Origin: Petrolisthes cinctipes
Lineage: Eukaryota > Arthropoda > Malacostraca > Decapoda > Porcellanidae
Reading direction: 5' to 3'
Length of the DNA stretch: 64,000 nt
Assembly (NCBI GenBank): GCA_033782935.1
Contig: JAWQEG010001306.1
Coordinates: 310,001-374,000, forward strand
Shown piece after piece: positions 11,966 to 23,610 of this stretch. Position 1 is the first letter of the stretch. Each line of letters begins with the position of its first letter. Made by a program: the position numbers and the translations under genes. Below the pieces are notes generated by a model. It was not told the DNA's origin. It ran no database searches and worked only from the letters and a program-made list of their open reading frames with translations.

Positions 11966-14900
11966 TGTACATGCCTACGCCGTGTTAGAGTATTTTCAAA
12001 ATACAGGCCAAAAACATACTGAAAATCGATCTTTTAGGAGCCCAAATGTCGATATGTGCATGCATCTTCTGTACCCGTTTATATCTCAAATTCTGGCCCT
12101 AAATACCCGAAAATTCGATATTTTGGGGTCCCAGAAGCGATCTGTACATGCCTACTCAGTGCTAGAATATTTTCAAAATATAGGCTAAAAACATGCTAAA
12201 AATCGATCTTTTAGGTGCCAAAAAGTTGATATCTCAAATTCTGGCCCTAAACACCCGAAAATTCGATATTTTTGGGTCCCAGAAGCGATCTGTACATGCC
12301 TACTCAGTGCTAGAATGTTTTCAAAATATAGGCTCAAAACATACTCAAAATCGATATTTTAGGTGCCCAAAAGTCGATATGTGCATGCATCTTCTGTACT
12401 CGTTTATATCTCAAATTCAAGCTCAAAACACTCGAAAATTCGATATTTTGGGGTCCCAGAAGCGATCCGTACATGCATACTCAGTGCTAGAATATTTTCA
12501 AAATATAGGCTCAAAAAATGCTAAAAATCGATATTTTAGGTGCGTAAAGGCGATATCTCAAATTCAGGCCCAAAACACCCGAAAATTCGAAATTTTTGGG
12601 TCCCAGAAGCGATCTGTAGATGCCTACTCAGTGCTAGAATGTTTTCAAAATATAGGCTCAAAACATGCTTAAAATCGATATTTTAGGTGCCCAAAAGTCG
12701 ATATGTGCATGCATCTTCTGTACCCGTTTATATCTCGAATTCAGGCTCAAAACACCCGAAAATTCAATATTTTGGGGTCCCAGAAGCAATCTGTACATGC
12801 CTACTCAGTGCTAGAATATTTTCAAAATATAGGCTAAAAACATGATAAAAATCGATATTTTTGGTCCCAAAAAGTCGATATCTCAAATTAAGGCACAAAA
12901 CACCCCAAAATTCGATATTTAGGGGTCCCAGAGGCGATCTGTACATGCCTACTCCGTGTTAGAGTATTTTCAAAATACAGGCCAAAAACATACTGAAAAT
13001 CGATCTTTTAGGTGCCATAAAGTCGATATGTGCATGCATCTTCAGTAAACGTTTATATCTCAAATTCAGGCTCAAAACACCCGAAAATTCGATATTTTGG
13101 GGTCTCAAAAGCGATCTGTACATGCCTACTCAGTGCTAGAATGTTTTCAAAATACAGGCCAAAAACATACTGAAAATCGATCTTTTAGGTGCCCAAAAGT
13201 CGATATGTGCATGCATCTTCTGTACTCGTTTATATCTCAAATTCAGGCTCAAAACACCCGAAAATTCAATATTTTGGGGTCCCAGAAGCGATCTGTACAT
13301 GCCTACTCAGTGCTAGAATATTTTCAAAATATAGGCTCAAAACATGCTAAAAATCGATATTTTAGGTGCGTAAAGGCGATATCTCAAATTAAGGCCCAAA
13401 ACACCCCAAAATTCGATATTTAGGGGTCCCAGAAGCGATCTGTACATGCCTACTCCGTGTTAGAATATTTTCAAAATACATGACCAAAACATGCTGAAAA
13501 TCGATATTTTAGATGCCCAAAGTCAATATGTGCATGTATCTTCTGTACTCGTTTATATCTCAAATTCAGGCTCAAAACACCCGAAAATTCAATATTTTGG
13601 GGTCCCAGAAGCAATCTGTACATGCCTACTCAGTGCTAGAATATTTTCAAAATATAGGCTAAAAACATGCTAAAAATCGATCTTTTAGGTGCCAAAATGT
13701 CGATATCTCAAATTCAGTCCCAAAACACCCGAAAATTCGATATTTAGGGGTCCCACAACCGATCTGTACATGCCTACTCCGTGTTAGAGTATTTTCAAAA
13801 TACAGGCCCAAAACATACTGAAAATCGATCTTTTAGGTACCCAAAAGTCGATATGTGCATCCATCTTCTGTACCCGTTTATATCTCAAATTCTGGCCCTA
13901 AACACCAGAAAATTCAATATTTTGGGGTCCCAGAAGCAATCTGTACATGCCTACTCAGTGCTAGAATATTTTCAAAATATAGGCTAAAAACATGCTAAAA
14001 ATCGATATTTTAGGTGCCAAAAAGTCGATATCTCAAATTAAAGCCCAAAACACCCGAAAATTCGATATTTAGGGGTCCCAGAAGCGATCTGTACATGCCT
14101 ACTCCGTGTTAGAGTATTTTCAAAATACAGGCTAAAAACATACTGAAAATCGATCTTTTAGGTGCCCAAAAGTTGATATGTGCATGCATCTTCTGTACCC
14201 GTTTATATCTCAAATTCAAGCCCTAAACACCCGAAAACTCAATATTTTGGGGCCCAAGAAGCAATCTGTACATGCCTACTCAGTGCTAGAATATTTTCAA
14301 AATATAGGTTAAAAACATATTAAAAATCGATATTTTAGGTGCTTAAAAGTCGATATCTCAAATTAAGGCCCAAAACACCCCAAAATTCGATATTTAGGGG
14401 TCCCAGAAGCGATCTGTACATGCCTACTCCGTGATAGAGTATTTTCAAAATACAGGCCCACAACATGCTGAAAATCGATGTTTTAGGTGCAAAAAAGTCG
14501 ATATGTGCATGCATCTTCAGAACCCGTTTATATCTCAAATTCAGGCTCAAAACACCCGAAAATTCGATATTTTGGGGTCCCAGAAGCGATCTGTACATGC
14601 CTACTCCGTGTTAGAGTATTTTCAAAATTCAGGCCCAAAACATGCTGAAAATCGATATTTTAGATGCCCAAAGTCAATATTTGCATGTATCTTCTGTACC
14701 CGTTTATATCTCAAATTCTGGCCCTAAACACACGAAAATTCGATATTTTTGGGTCCCAGAAGCGATCTGTAGATGCCTACTCAGTGATAGAATATTTTCA
14801 AAATATAGGCTAAAAACATGTTAAAAATCGATGTTTTAGGTGCCAATAAATCGATATCTCAAATTAAGGCCCAAAACACCTGAAAATTCGATATTTAGGG

Positions 14901-15417
14901 GTCCCAGAAGGGATCTGTACATGCCTACTCCGTGTTAGAGTATTTTCAAAATACAGGCCAAAAACATACTGAAAATCGATCTTTTAGGTGCCCAAAAGTC
15001 GATATGTGCATGCATCTTCTGTACCCGTTTATATCTCAAATTCTGGCCCTAAACACCCGAAAATTCGATATTTTTGGGTCCCAGAAGCGATCTGTAGATG
15101 CCTACTCAGTGCCAGAATGTTTTCAAAATATAGGCTCAAAACATGCTTAAAATCGATATTTTAGGTGCCCAAAAGTCGATATGTTCATGCATCTTCTGTA
15201 CCCGTTTATATCTCGAATTCAGGCTCAAAACACCCGAAAATTCGATATTTTGTGGTCCCAGAAGCAATCTGTACATGCCTACTCAGTGCTAGAATATTTT
15301 CAAAATATAGGCTAAAAACATGATAAAAATCGATATTTTTGGTCCCAAAAAGTCGATATCTCAAATTCAGGCTCAAAACACCCGAAAATTCGATATTTAG
15401 GGGTCCCAGAGGCGATC

Positions 15418-18158
15418 TGTACATGCCTACTCCGTGTTAGAGAATTTTCAAAATACATGCCAAAACATGCTAAAAATCGATATTTTAGATGCCCAAAGTC
15501 AATATGTGCATGTATCTTCTGTACCCGTTTATATCTCAAATTCAGGCTTAAAACACCCGAAAATTCGATATTTTGGGGTCTTAGAAGCAATCTGTACATG
15601 CCTACTCAGTGCTAGAATGTTTTCAAAATACAGGCCAAAAACATACTGAAAATCGATCTTTTAGGTGCCCAAAAGTCGATATGTGCATGCATCTTCTATA
15701 CTCGTTTATATCTCAAATTCAGGCTCAAAACACCCGAAAATTCGATATTTTGGGGTCCCAGAAGCGATCTGTACATGCCTACTCAGTGCTAGAATATTTT
15801 CAAAATATAGGCTCAAAACATGCTAAAAATCGATATTTTAGGTGCGTAAAGGCGATATCTCAAATTAAGGCCCAAAACACCCCAAAATTCGATATTTAGG
15901 GGTCCCAGAAGCGATCTGTACATGCCTACTCCGTGTTAGAATATTTTCAAAATACATGACCAAAACATGCTGAAAATCGATATTTTAGATGCCCAAAGTC
16001 AATATGTGCATGTATCTTCGGTACCCGTTTATATCTCAAATTCAGGCTCAAAACACCCGAAAATTCAATATATTGGGGTCCCAGAAGGGATCTGTACATG
16101 CCTACTCCGTGTTAGAGTATTTTCAAAATACAGGCCAAAAACATACTGAAAATCGATCTTTTAGGAGCCCGAAAGTCGATATGTGCATGCATCTTCTGTA
16201 CCCGTTGATATCTCAAATTCTGGCCCTAAACACCCAAAAATTCGATATTTTTGGGTCCCAGAAGCGATCTGTACATGCCTACTCAATGCTAGAATGTTTT
16301 CAAAATATAGGCTCAAAACATGCTCAAAATCGATATTTTAGGTGCCCAAAAGTCGATATGTGCATTCATCTTCTGTACTCGTTTATATCTCAAATTCAGG
16401 CTCAAAACACCCGAAAAACCGATATTTTAGGTGCGTAAAGGCGATATCTCAAATTAAGGCCCAAAATACCCGAAAATTCGATATTTAGGGGTCCCAGAAG
16501 CAATCTGTACATGCCTACTCAGTGCTAGAATATTTTCAAAATATAGGCTAAAAACATGCTAAAAATCGATATTTTAGGTGCCAAAAAGTCGATATGTGCA
16601 TGCATATTCTGTACTCGTTTATATCTCAAATTCAAGCTCAAAACACCCGAAAATTCGATATTTTGGGGTCCCAGAAGCGATCCGTACATGCCTACTCAGT
16701 GCTAGAATATTTTCAAAATATAGGCTCAAAACATGCTAAAAATCGATATTTTAGGTGCGAAAAGGCGATATCTCAAATTCAGGCCCAAAACACCCGAAAA
16801 TTCGATATTTTGGGGTCCCAGAGGCGCTCTGTACATGCCTACTCCGTGTTAGAGTATTTTCAAAATTCAGGCACAAAACATGCTGAAAATCGATGTTTTA
16901 GGTGCCTAAAAGTCTATATGTGCATGCATCTTCTGTATCCGTTTATATCTGAAATTCTGGCCCTAAACACCCGAAAATTCGATATTTTGGGGTCCCAGAA
17001 GCGATCTGTACATGCCTACTCAGTGTTAGAGTATTTTCATAATATTAACCAAAAACATACTAATAATCGATCTTTTAGGTGCCCAAAAGTCGATTTGTGC
17101 ATGCATCTTCTGTACCCGTTTATATCTCAAATTCAAGCCCTAAACACCGGAAAATTCAATATTTTGGGGTCCCAGAAGCAATCTGTACATGCCTACTCAG
17201 TGCTAGAATATTTTCAAAATATAGGCTAAAAACATGCTAAAAATCGATATTTTAGGTGCCAAAAAGTCGATATCTCAAATTATGGCCCAAAACACCCGAA
17301 AATTCGATATTTAGGGGTCCAAAAAGAGATCTGTACATGCCTAATCCGTGTTAGAGTATTTTCAAAATACAGGCCCAAAACATGCTCAAAATCGATGTTT
17401 TACGTGCAAAAAAGTCGATATGTGCATGCATCTTCAGAACCCGTTTATATCTCAAATTCAGGCTCAAAACACCCGAAAATTCAATATTTTAGGGTCCCAG
17501 AAGCAATCTGTACATGCCTACTCAGTGCTAGAATATTTTCAAAATATAGGCTAAAAACATGTTAAAAATCGATGTTTTAGGTGCCAAAAAGTCGATATCT
17601 CAAATTAAGGCCCAAAACACCCGAAAATTCGATATTTAGGGGTCCCAAATGGGATCTGTACATGCCTACTCCGTGTTAGAGTATTTTCAAAATACAGGCC
17701 AAAAACATACTGAAAATCGATCTTTTAGGTGCCCAAAAGTCGATATTTGCATGCATCTTCTGTACCCGTTTATATCTCAAATTCTGGCCCTAAACACCCG
17801 AAAATTCGATATTTTTGGGTCCCAGAAGCGATCTGTAGATGCCTACTCAGTGCTAGAATGTTTTCAAAATATAGGCTCAAAACATGCTTAAAATCGATAT
17901 TTTAGGTGCCCAAAAGTCGATATGTGCATGCATCTTCTGTACCCGTTTATATCTCGAATTCAGGCTCAAAACACCCGAAAATTCAATATTTTGGGGTCCC
18001 AGAAGCAATCTGTACATGCCTACTCAGTGCTAGAATATTTTCAAAATATAGGCTAAAAACATGATAAAAATCGATATTTTTGGTCCCAAAAAGTCGATAT
18101 CTCAAATTCAGGCTCAAAACACCCGAAAATTCGATATTTAGGGGTCCCAGAGGCGCTC
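15418..18158 (+). repeat. Shortened superunit (2.7 kb)
   Basis: The block begins with the same opening unit as superunits 1 and 2, but the opening recurs after only 2741 bp, so much of the 7-kb order is missing. It contains the aberrant 236-bp unit at 16270-16505 and an S147-containing stretch around 16600-17230. No other sequence is present. Confidence 0.7.
16270..16505 (+). repeat. Aberrant 236-bp unit missing one half-unit
   Basis: Between unit starts 16270 and 16506 there are 236 bp, which is L plus S (324-325 bp) minus 88-89 bp. At about 16411-16425 a second-half box (CACCCGAAAA) runs straight into a first-half continuation (CCGATATTTTAGGTGCGTAA). The join lies in the shared CGATATTTT box of the two half-units, as expected for exchange in half-unit register. 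Confidence 0.88.
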
Positions 18159-21100
18159 TGTACATGCCTACTCCGTGTTAGAGTATTTTCAAAATACATG
18201 CCCAAAACATGCTAAAAATCGATATTTTAGATGCCCAAAGTCAATATGTGCATGTATCTTCTGTACCCGTTTATATCTCAAATTCAGGCTCAAAACACCC
18301 GAAAATTCGATATTTTGGGGTCTTAGAAGCAATCTGTACATGCCTACTCAGTGCTAGAATGTTTTCAAAATACAGGCCAAAAACATACTGAAAATCGATC
18401 TTTTAGGTGCCCAAAAGTCGATATGTGCATGCATCTTCTGTACTCGTTTACATCTCAAATTCAGGCTCAAAACACCCGAAAATTCGATATTTTGGGGTCC
18501 CAGAAGCGATGTGTACATGCCTACTCAGTGCTAGAATATTTTCAAAATATAGGCTCAAAACATGCTAAAAATCGATATTTTAGGTGCGTAAAGGCGATAT
18601 CTCAAATTAAGGCCCAAAACACCCTAAAATTCGATATTTAGGGGTCCCAGAAGCGATCTGTACATGCCTACTCCGTGTTAGAATAATTTCAAAATACATG
18701 ACCAAAACATGCTGAAAATCGATATTTTAGATGCCCAAAGTTAATATGTGCATGTATTTTCTGTACCCGTTTATATCTCAAATTCAGGCTCAAAACACCC
18801 AAAAATTCAATATATTGGGGTCCCAGAAGCAATCTGTACATGCCTACTCAGTGCTAGAATATTTTCAAAATATAGGCTAAAAACATGCTAAAAATCGATC
18901 TTTTAGGTGCCAAAAAGTCGATATCTCAAATTCAGTCCCAAAACACCCGAAAATTCGATATTTAGGGGTCCCACAACCGATCTGTACATGCCTACTCCGT
19001 GTTAGAGTATTTTCAAAATACAGGCCCAAAACATACTGAAAATCGATCTTTTAGGTGCCCAAAAGTCGATATGTGCATGCATCTTCTGTACCCGTTTATA
19101 TCTCAAATTCTGGCCCTAAACAACAGAAAATTCAATATTTTGGGGTCCCAGAAGCAATCTGTACATGCCTACTCAGTGTTAGAATATTTTCAAAATATAG
19201 GCTAAAAACATGCTAAAAATCGATATTTTAGGTGCCAAAACGTCGATATCTCAAATAAAAGCCCAAAACACCCGAAAATTCGATATTTAGGGGTCCCAGA
19301 AGCGATCTGTACATGCCTACTCCGTGTTAGAGTATTTTCAAAATACAGGCCAAAAACATACTGAAAATCGATCTTTTAGGTGCCCAAAAGTCGATATGTG
19401 CATGCATCTTCAGTACCCGTTTATATCTCAAATTCAGGCTCAAAATACCCGAAAATTCGATTTTTTGTGGTCCCAGAAGCGATCTGTACATGCCTACTCA
19501 GTGCTAGAATGTTTTCAAAATATAGGCTCAAAACATCCTTAAAATCGATATTTTAGGTGCCCAAAAGTCAGATATGTGCATGCATCTTCTGTACTCGTTT
19601 ATATCTCAAATTGAAGCTCAAAACTCCCGAAAATTCGATATTTTGGGGTCCCAGAAGCGATCTGTACATGCCTACTCCGTGTTAAAGTATTTTCAAAATA
19701 CAGGACTAAAACATGCTCAACATCGATGTTTTAGGTGCCTAAAAGTCGATATGTGCATGCATCTTCTGTATCCGTTTATATCTGAAATTCTAGCCCTAAA
19801 CACCCGAAAATTCGATATTTTGGGGTCCCAGAAGCGATCTGTACATGCCTACTCCGTGTTAGAGTATTTTCATAATATTGGCCAAAAACATACTGAAAAT
19901 CGATCTTTTAGGTGCCCAAAAGTCGATTTGTGCATGCATCTTCTGTACCCGTTTATATCTCAAATTCAAGCCCTAAACACCGGAAAATTCAATATTTTGG
20001 GGTCCCAGAAGCAATCTGTACATGCCTACTCAGTGCTAGAATATTTTCAAAATATAGGCTAAAAACATGCTAAAAATCGATATTTTAGGTGCCAAAAAGT
20101 CGATATCTCAAATTATGGCCCAAAACACCCGAAAATTCGATATTTAGGGGTCCAAGAAGCGATCTGTACATGCCTACTCCGTGTTAGAGTATTTTCAAAG
20201 TACAGGCCCAAAACATGCTCAAAATCGATGTTTTAGGTGCAAAAAAGTCGATATGTGCATGCATCTTCAGAACCCGTTTATATCTCAAATTCAGGCTCAA
20301 AACACCCGAAAATTCGATATTTTGGGGTCCCAGAAGCGATCTGTACATGCCTACTCCGTGTTAGAGTATTTTCAAAATTCAGGCCCAAAACATGCTGAAA
20401 ATCGATATTTTAGATGCCCAAAGTCAATATGTGCATGTATCTTCTGTACCCGTTTATATCTCAAATTCAGGCTCAAAACACCCGAAAATTCAATATTTTG
20501 GGGTCCCAGAAGCAATCTGTACATGCCTACTCAGTGATAGAATATTTTCAAAATATAGGCTAAAAACATGTTAAAAATCGATGTTTTAGGTGCCAAAAAG
20601 TCGATATCTCAAATTAAGGCCCAAAACACCTGAAAATTCGATATTTAGGGGTCCCAGAAGGGATCTGTACATGCCTACTCCGTGTTAGAGTATTTTCAAA
20701 ATACAGGCCAAAAACATACTGAAAATCGATCTTTTAGGTGCCCAAAAGTCGATATTTGCATGCATCTTCTGTACCCGTTTATATCTCAAATTCTGGCCCT
20801 AAACACCCGAAAATTCGATATTTTGGGGTCCCAGAAGCGATCTGTAGATGCCTACTCAGTGCTAGAATGTTTTCAAAATATAGGCTCAAAACATGCTTAA
20901 AATAGATATTTTAGGTGTCCAAAAGTCGATATGTGCATGCATCTTCTGTACCCGTTTATATCTCGAATTCAGGCTCAAAACACCCGAAAATTCAATATTT
21001 TGGGGTCCCAGAAGCAATCTGTACATGCCTACTCAGTGCTAGAATATTTTCAAAATATAGGCTAAAAACATGCTAAAAATCGATATTTTAGGTGCCAAAA

Positions 21101-21344
21101 AGTCGATATCTCAAATTATGGCCCAAAACACCCGAAAATTCGATATTTAGGGGTCCAAGAAGCGATCTGTACATGCCTACTTCGTGTTAGAGTATTTTCA
21201 AAATACAGGCCCAAAACATGCTCAAAATCGATGTTTTAGGTGCAAAAAAGTCGATATGTGCATGCATCTTCAGAACCCGTTTATATCTCAAATTCAGGCT
21301 CAAAACACCCGAAAATTCGATATTTTGGGGTCCCTGAAGCGATC
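18159..21344 (+). repeat. Shortened superunit (3.2 kb)
   Basis: The block again opens with the ATACATGCCCAAAACATGC long unit. It includes a 325-bp dimer at about 18999-19323, the CATAATATTGG subtype near 19870 and a 501-bp trimer at about 20165-20665. Near 19569 a unit has the one-base insertion GTCAGATATG, a marker that later reappears in the second sequence family. Confidence 0.7.
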
Positions 21345-23610
21345 TGTACATGCCTACTCAGTGCTAGAATGTTTTCAAAATACAGGCCAAAACATGCTGA
21401 AAATCGATATTTTAGATGCCCAAAGTCAATATGTGCATGCATCTTCTGTACTCGTTTATATATCAAATTCAGGCTCAAAACACCCGAAAATTCGATAATT
21501 TGGGGTCCCAGAAGCGATCTGTACATGCCTACTCAGTGCTAGAATATTTTCAAAATATAGGCTCAAAACATGCTAAAAATCGATATTTTAGGTGCGTAAA
21601 GGCGATATCTCAAATTAAGGCCCAAAACACCCCAAAATTCGATATTTAGGGGTCCCAAAAGCGATCTGTACATGCCTACTCCGTGTTAGAATATTTTCAA
21701 AATACATGACCAAAACATGCTGAAAATCGATATTTTAGATGCCCAAAGTCAATATGTGCATGTATCTTCTGTACCCGTTTATATCGCAAATTCAGGCTCA
21801 AAACACCCAAAAATTCAATATATTGGGGTCCCAGAAGCAATCTGTACATGCCTACTCAGTGCTAGAATATTTTCAAAATATAGGCTAAAAACATGCTAAA
21901 AATCGATCTTTTAGGTGCCAAAAAGTCAATATCTCAAATTCTGGCCCTAAACACCAGAAAATTCAATATTTTGGGGTCCCAGAAGCAATCTGTACATGCC
22001 TACTCAGTGCTAGAATATTTTCAAAATATAGGCTAAAAACATGCTAAAAATCGATATTTTAGGTGCCAAAAAGTCGATATCTCAAATTAAAGCCCAAAAC
22101 ACCCGAAAATTCGATATTTAGGGGTCCCAGAAGCGATCTGTACATGCCTACTCCGTGTTAGAGTATTTTCAAAATACAGGCTAAAAACATACTGAAAATC
22201 GATCTTTTAGGTGCCTAAAAGTCGATATGTGCATGCATCTTCTGTACCCGTTTATATCTCAAATTCAAGCCCTTAACACCCGAAAACTCAATATTTTGGG
22301 GCCCAAGAAGCAATCTGTACATGCCTACTCAGTGCTAGAATATTTTCAAAATATAGGATAAAACATGTTAAAAATCGATATTTTAGGTGCTTAAATGTCG
22401 ATATCTCAAATAAAGGCCCAAAACACCCGAAAATTCGATATTTAGGGGTCCCTGAAGGGATCTGTACATGCATACTCCATGTTAGAGTATTTTCAAAATA
22501 CAGGCCAAAAACATACTGAAAATCGATCTTTTAGGTGCCTAAAAGTCGATATGTGCATGCATCTTCTGTATCCGTTTATATCTGAAATTCTGGCCCTAAA
22601 CACCCGAAAATTCTATATTTTGGGGTCCCAGAAGCGATCTGTACATGCCTACTCCGTGTTAGAGTATTTTCATAATATTGGCCCAAAACATGCTGAAAAT
22701 CGATATTTTAGATGCCCAAAGTCAATATGTGCATGTATCTTCTGTACCCGTTTATATCTCAAATTCAGGCTCAAAACACCCGAAAATTCAATATTTTGGG
22801 GTCCCAGAAGCAATCTGTACATGCCTACTCAGTGCTAGAATATTTTCAAAATATAGGCTAAAAACATGTTAAAAATCGATGTTTTAGGTGCCAAAAAGTC
22901 GATATCTCAAATTAAGGCCCAAAACACCCGAAAATTCGATATTTAGGGGTCCCAGAAGGGATCTGTACATGCCTACTCCGTGTTAGAGTATTTTCAAAAT
23001 ACAGGCCAAAAACATACTGAAAATCGATCTTTTAGGAGCCCAAAAGTCGATATGTGCATGCATCTTCTGTACCCGTTTATATCTCAAATTCTGGCCCTAA
23101 ATACCCGAAAATTCGATATTTTGGGGTCCCAGAAGCGATCTGTACATGCCTACTCAGTGCTAGAATATTTTCAAAATATAGGCTAAAAACATGCTAAAAA
23201 TCGATATTTTAGGTGCGAAAAGGCGATATCTCAAATTCAGGCCCAAAACACCCGAAAATTCGATATTTTTTGGGTCCCAGAAGCGATCTGTACATGCCTA
23301 CTCAGTGCTAGAATATTTTCAAAATATAGGCTGAAAACATGCTAAAAATCGATATTTTTGGTCCCAAAAAGTCGATATCTCAAATTCAGGCCCAAAACAC
23401 CCGAAAATTCGATATTTTGGGGTCCCAGAAGCGATCTGTACATGCCTACTCCGTGTTAGAGTATTTTCAAAATACAGGCCAACAACATACTGAAAATCGA
23501 TCTTTTAGGTGCCCTAAAGTCGATATGTGCATGCATCTTCTGTACCCGTTTATATCTCAAATTCTGGCCCTAAACACCCGAAAATTCGATATTTTGGGGT
23601 CTTAGAAGCA
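21345..23610 (+). repeat. Transition block between family 1 and family 2
   Basis: The opening unit is a mixed form (ATGTTTTCAAAATACAGG with AAAACATGCTGAAAATCG). The block still carries dimers and the CATAATATTGG subtype near 22670. Toward its end it takes on units with TTTTTGGTCCCAAAAAGTCG that characterise the following blocks. It contains the S148 type example at 22816-22963. Confidence 0.65.
22816..22963 (+). repeat. Type example of the short unit, S148
   Basis: This unit runs as L does up to AAAAAGTCGATAT and then continues directly with CTCAAATT. The 29 bp found there in L (177 minus 148) are absent. In L that segment starts with ATAT and is followed by a second ATAT, so S can be explained by deletion between two 4-bp direct repeats. 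S units usually carry the start CTCAGTGCTAGAATATTTTC and often the ending ATATTTAGGGGTCCC, whereas L units usually have ATATTTTGGGGTCCC. These linked differences make S a stable subfamily and not a set of independent deletions. Confidence 0.93.

Larger units (their letters stand above)
8487..15417 (+). repeat. Superunit 2 (about 6.9 kb)
   Basis: This is the second copy of the 7-kb superunit. It holds the cleanest run of dimers and trimers (9311-11965). Relative to superunit 1 it has one more 501-bp trimer and lacks about 1 kb of S147-containing sequence near 5-6 kb. Its start matches the beginning of the next block at offset 6931. Part of it (about 8487-10870) recurs at offset 26,095 around 34.6-36.9 kb. 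Confidence 0.75.

Noticed and set aside
12720..12750. CENP-B-box-like sequence in units with CCCGTTTATATCTCGAATTC
   Set aside because: On the reverse strand it resembles the vertebrate box (TTCG and CGGG cores), but the spacing between the cores is two bases too long and most units have CTCAAATTC, which lacks one core.
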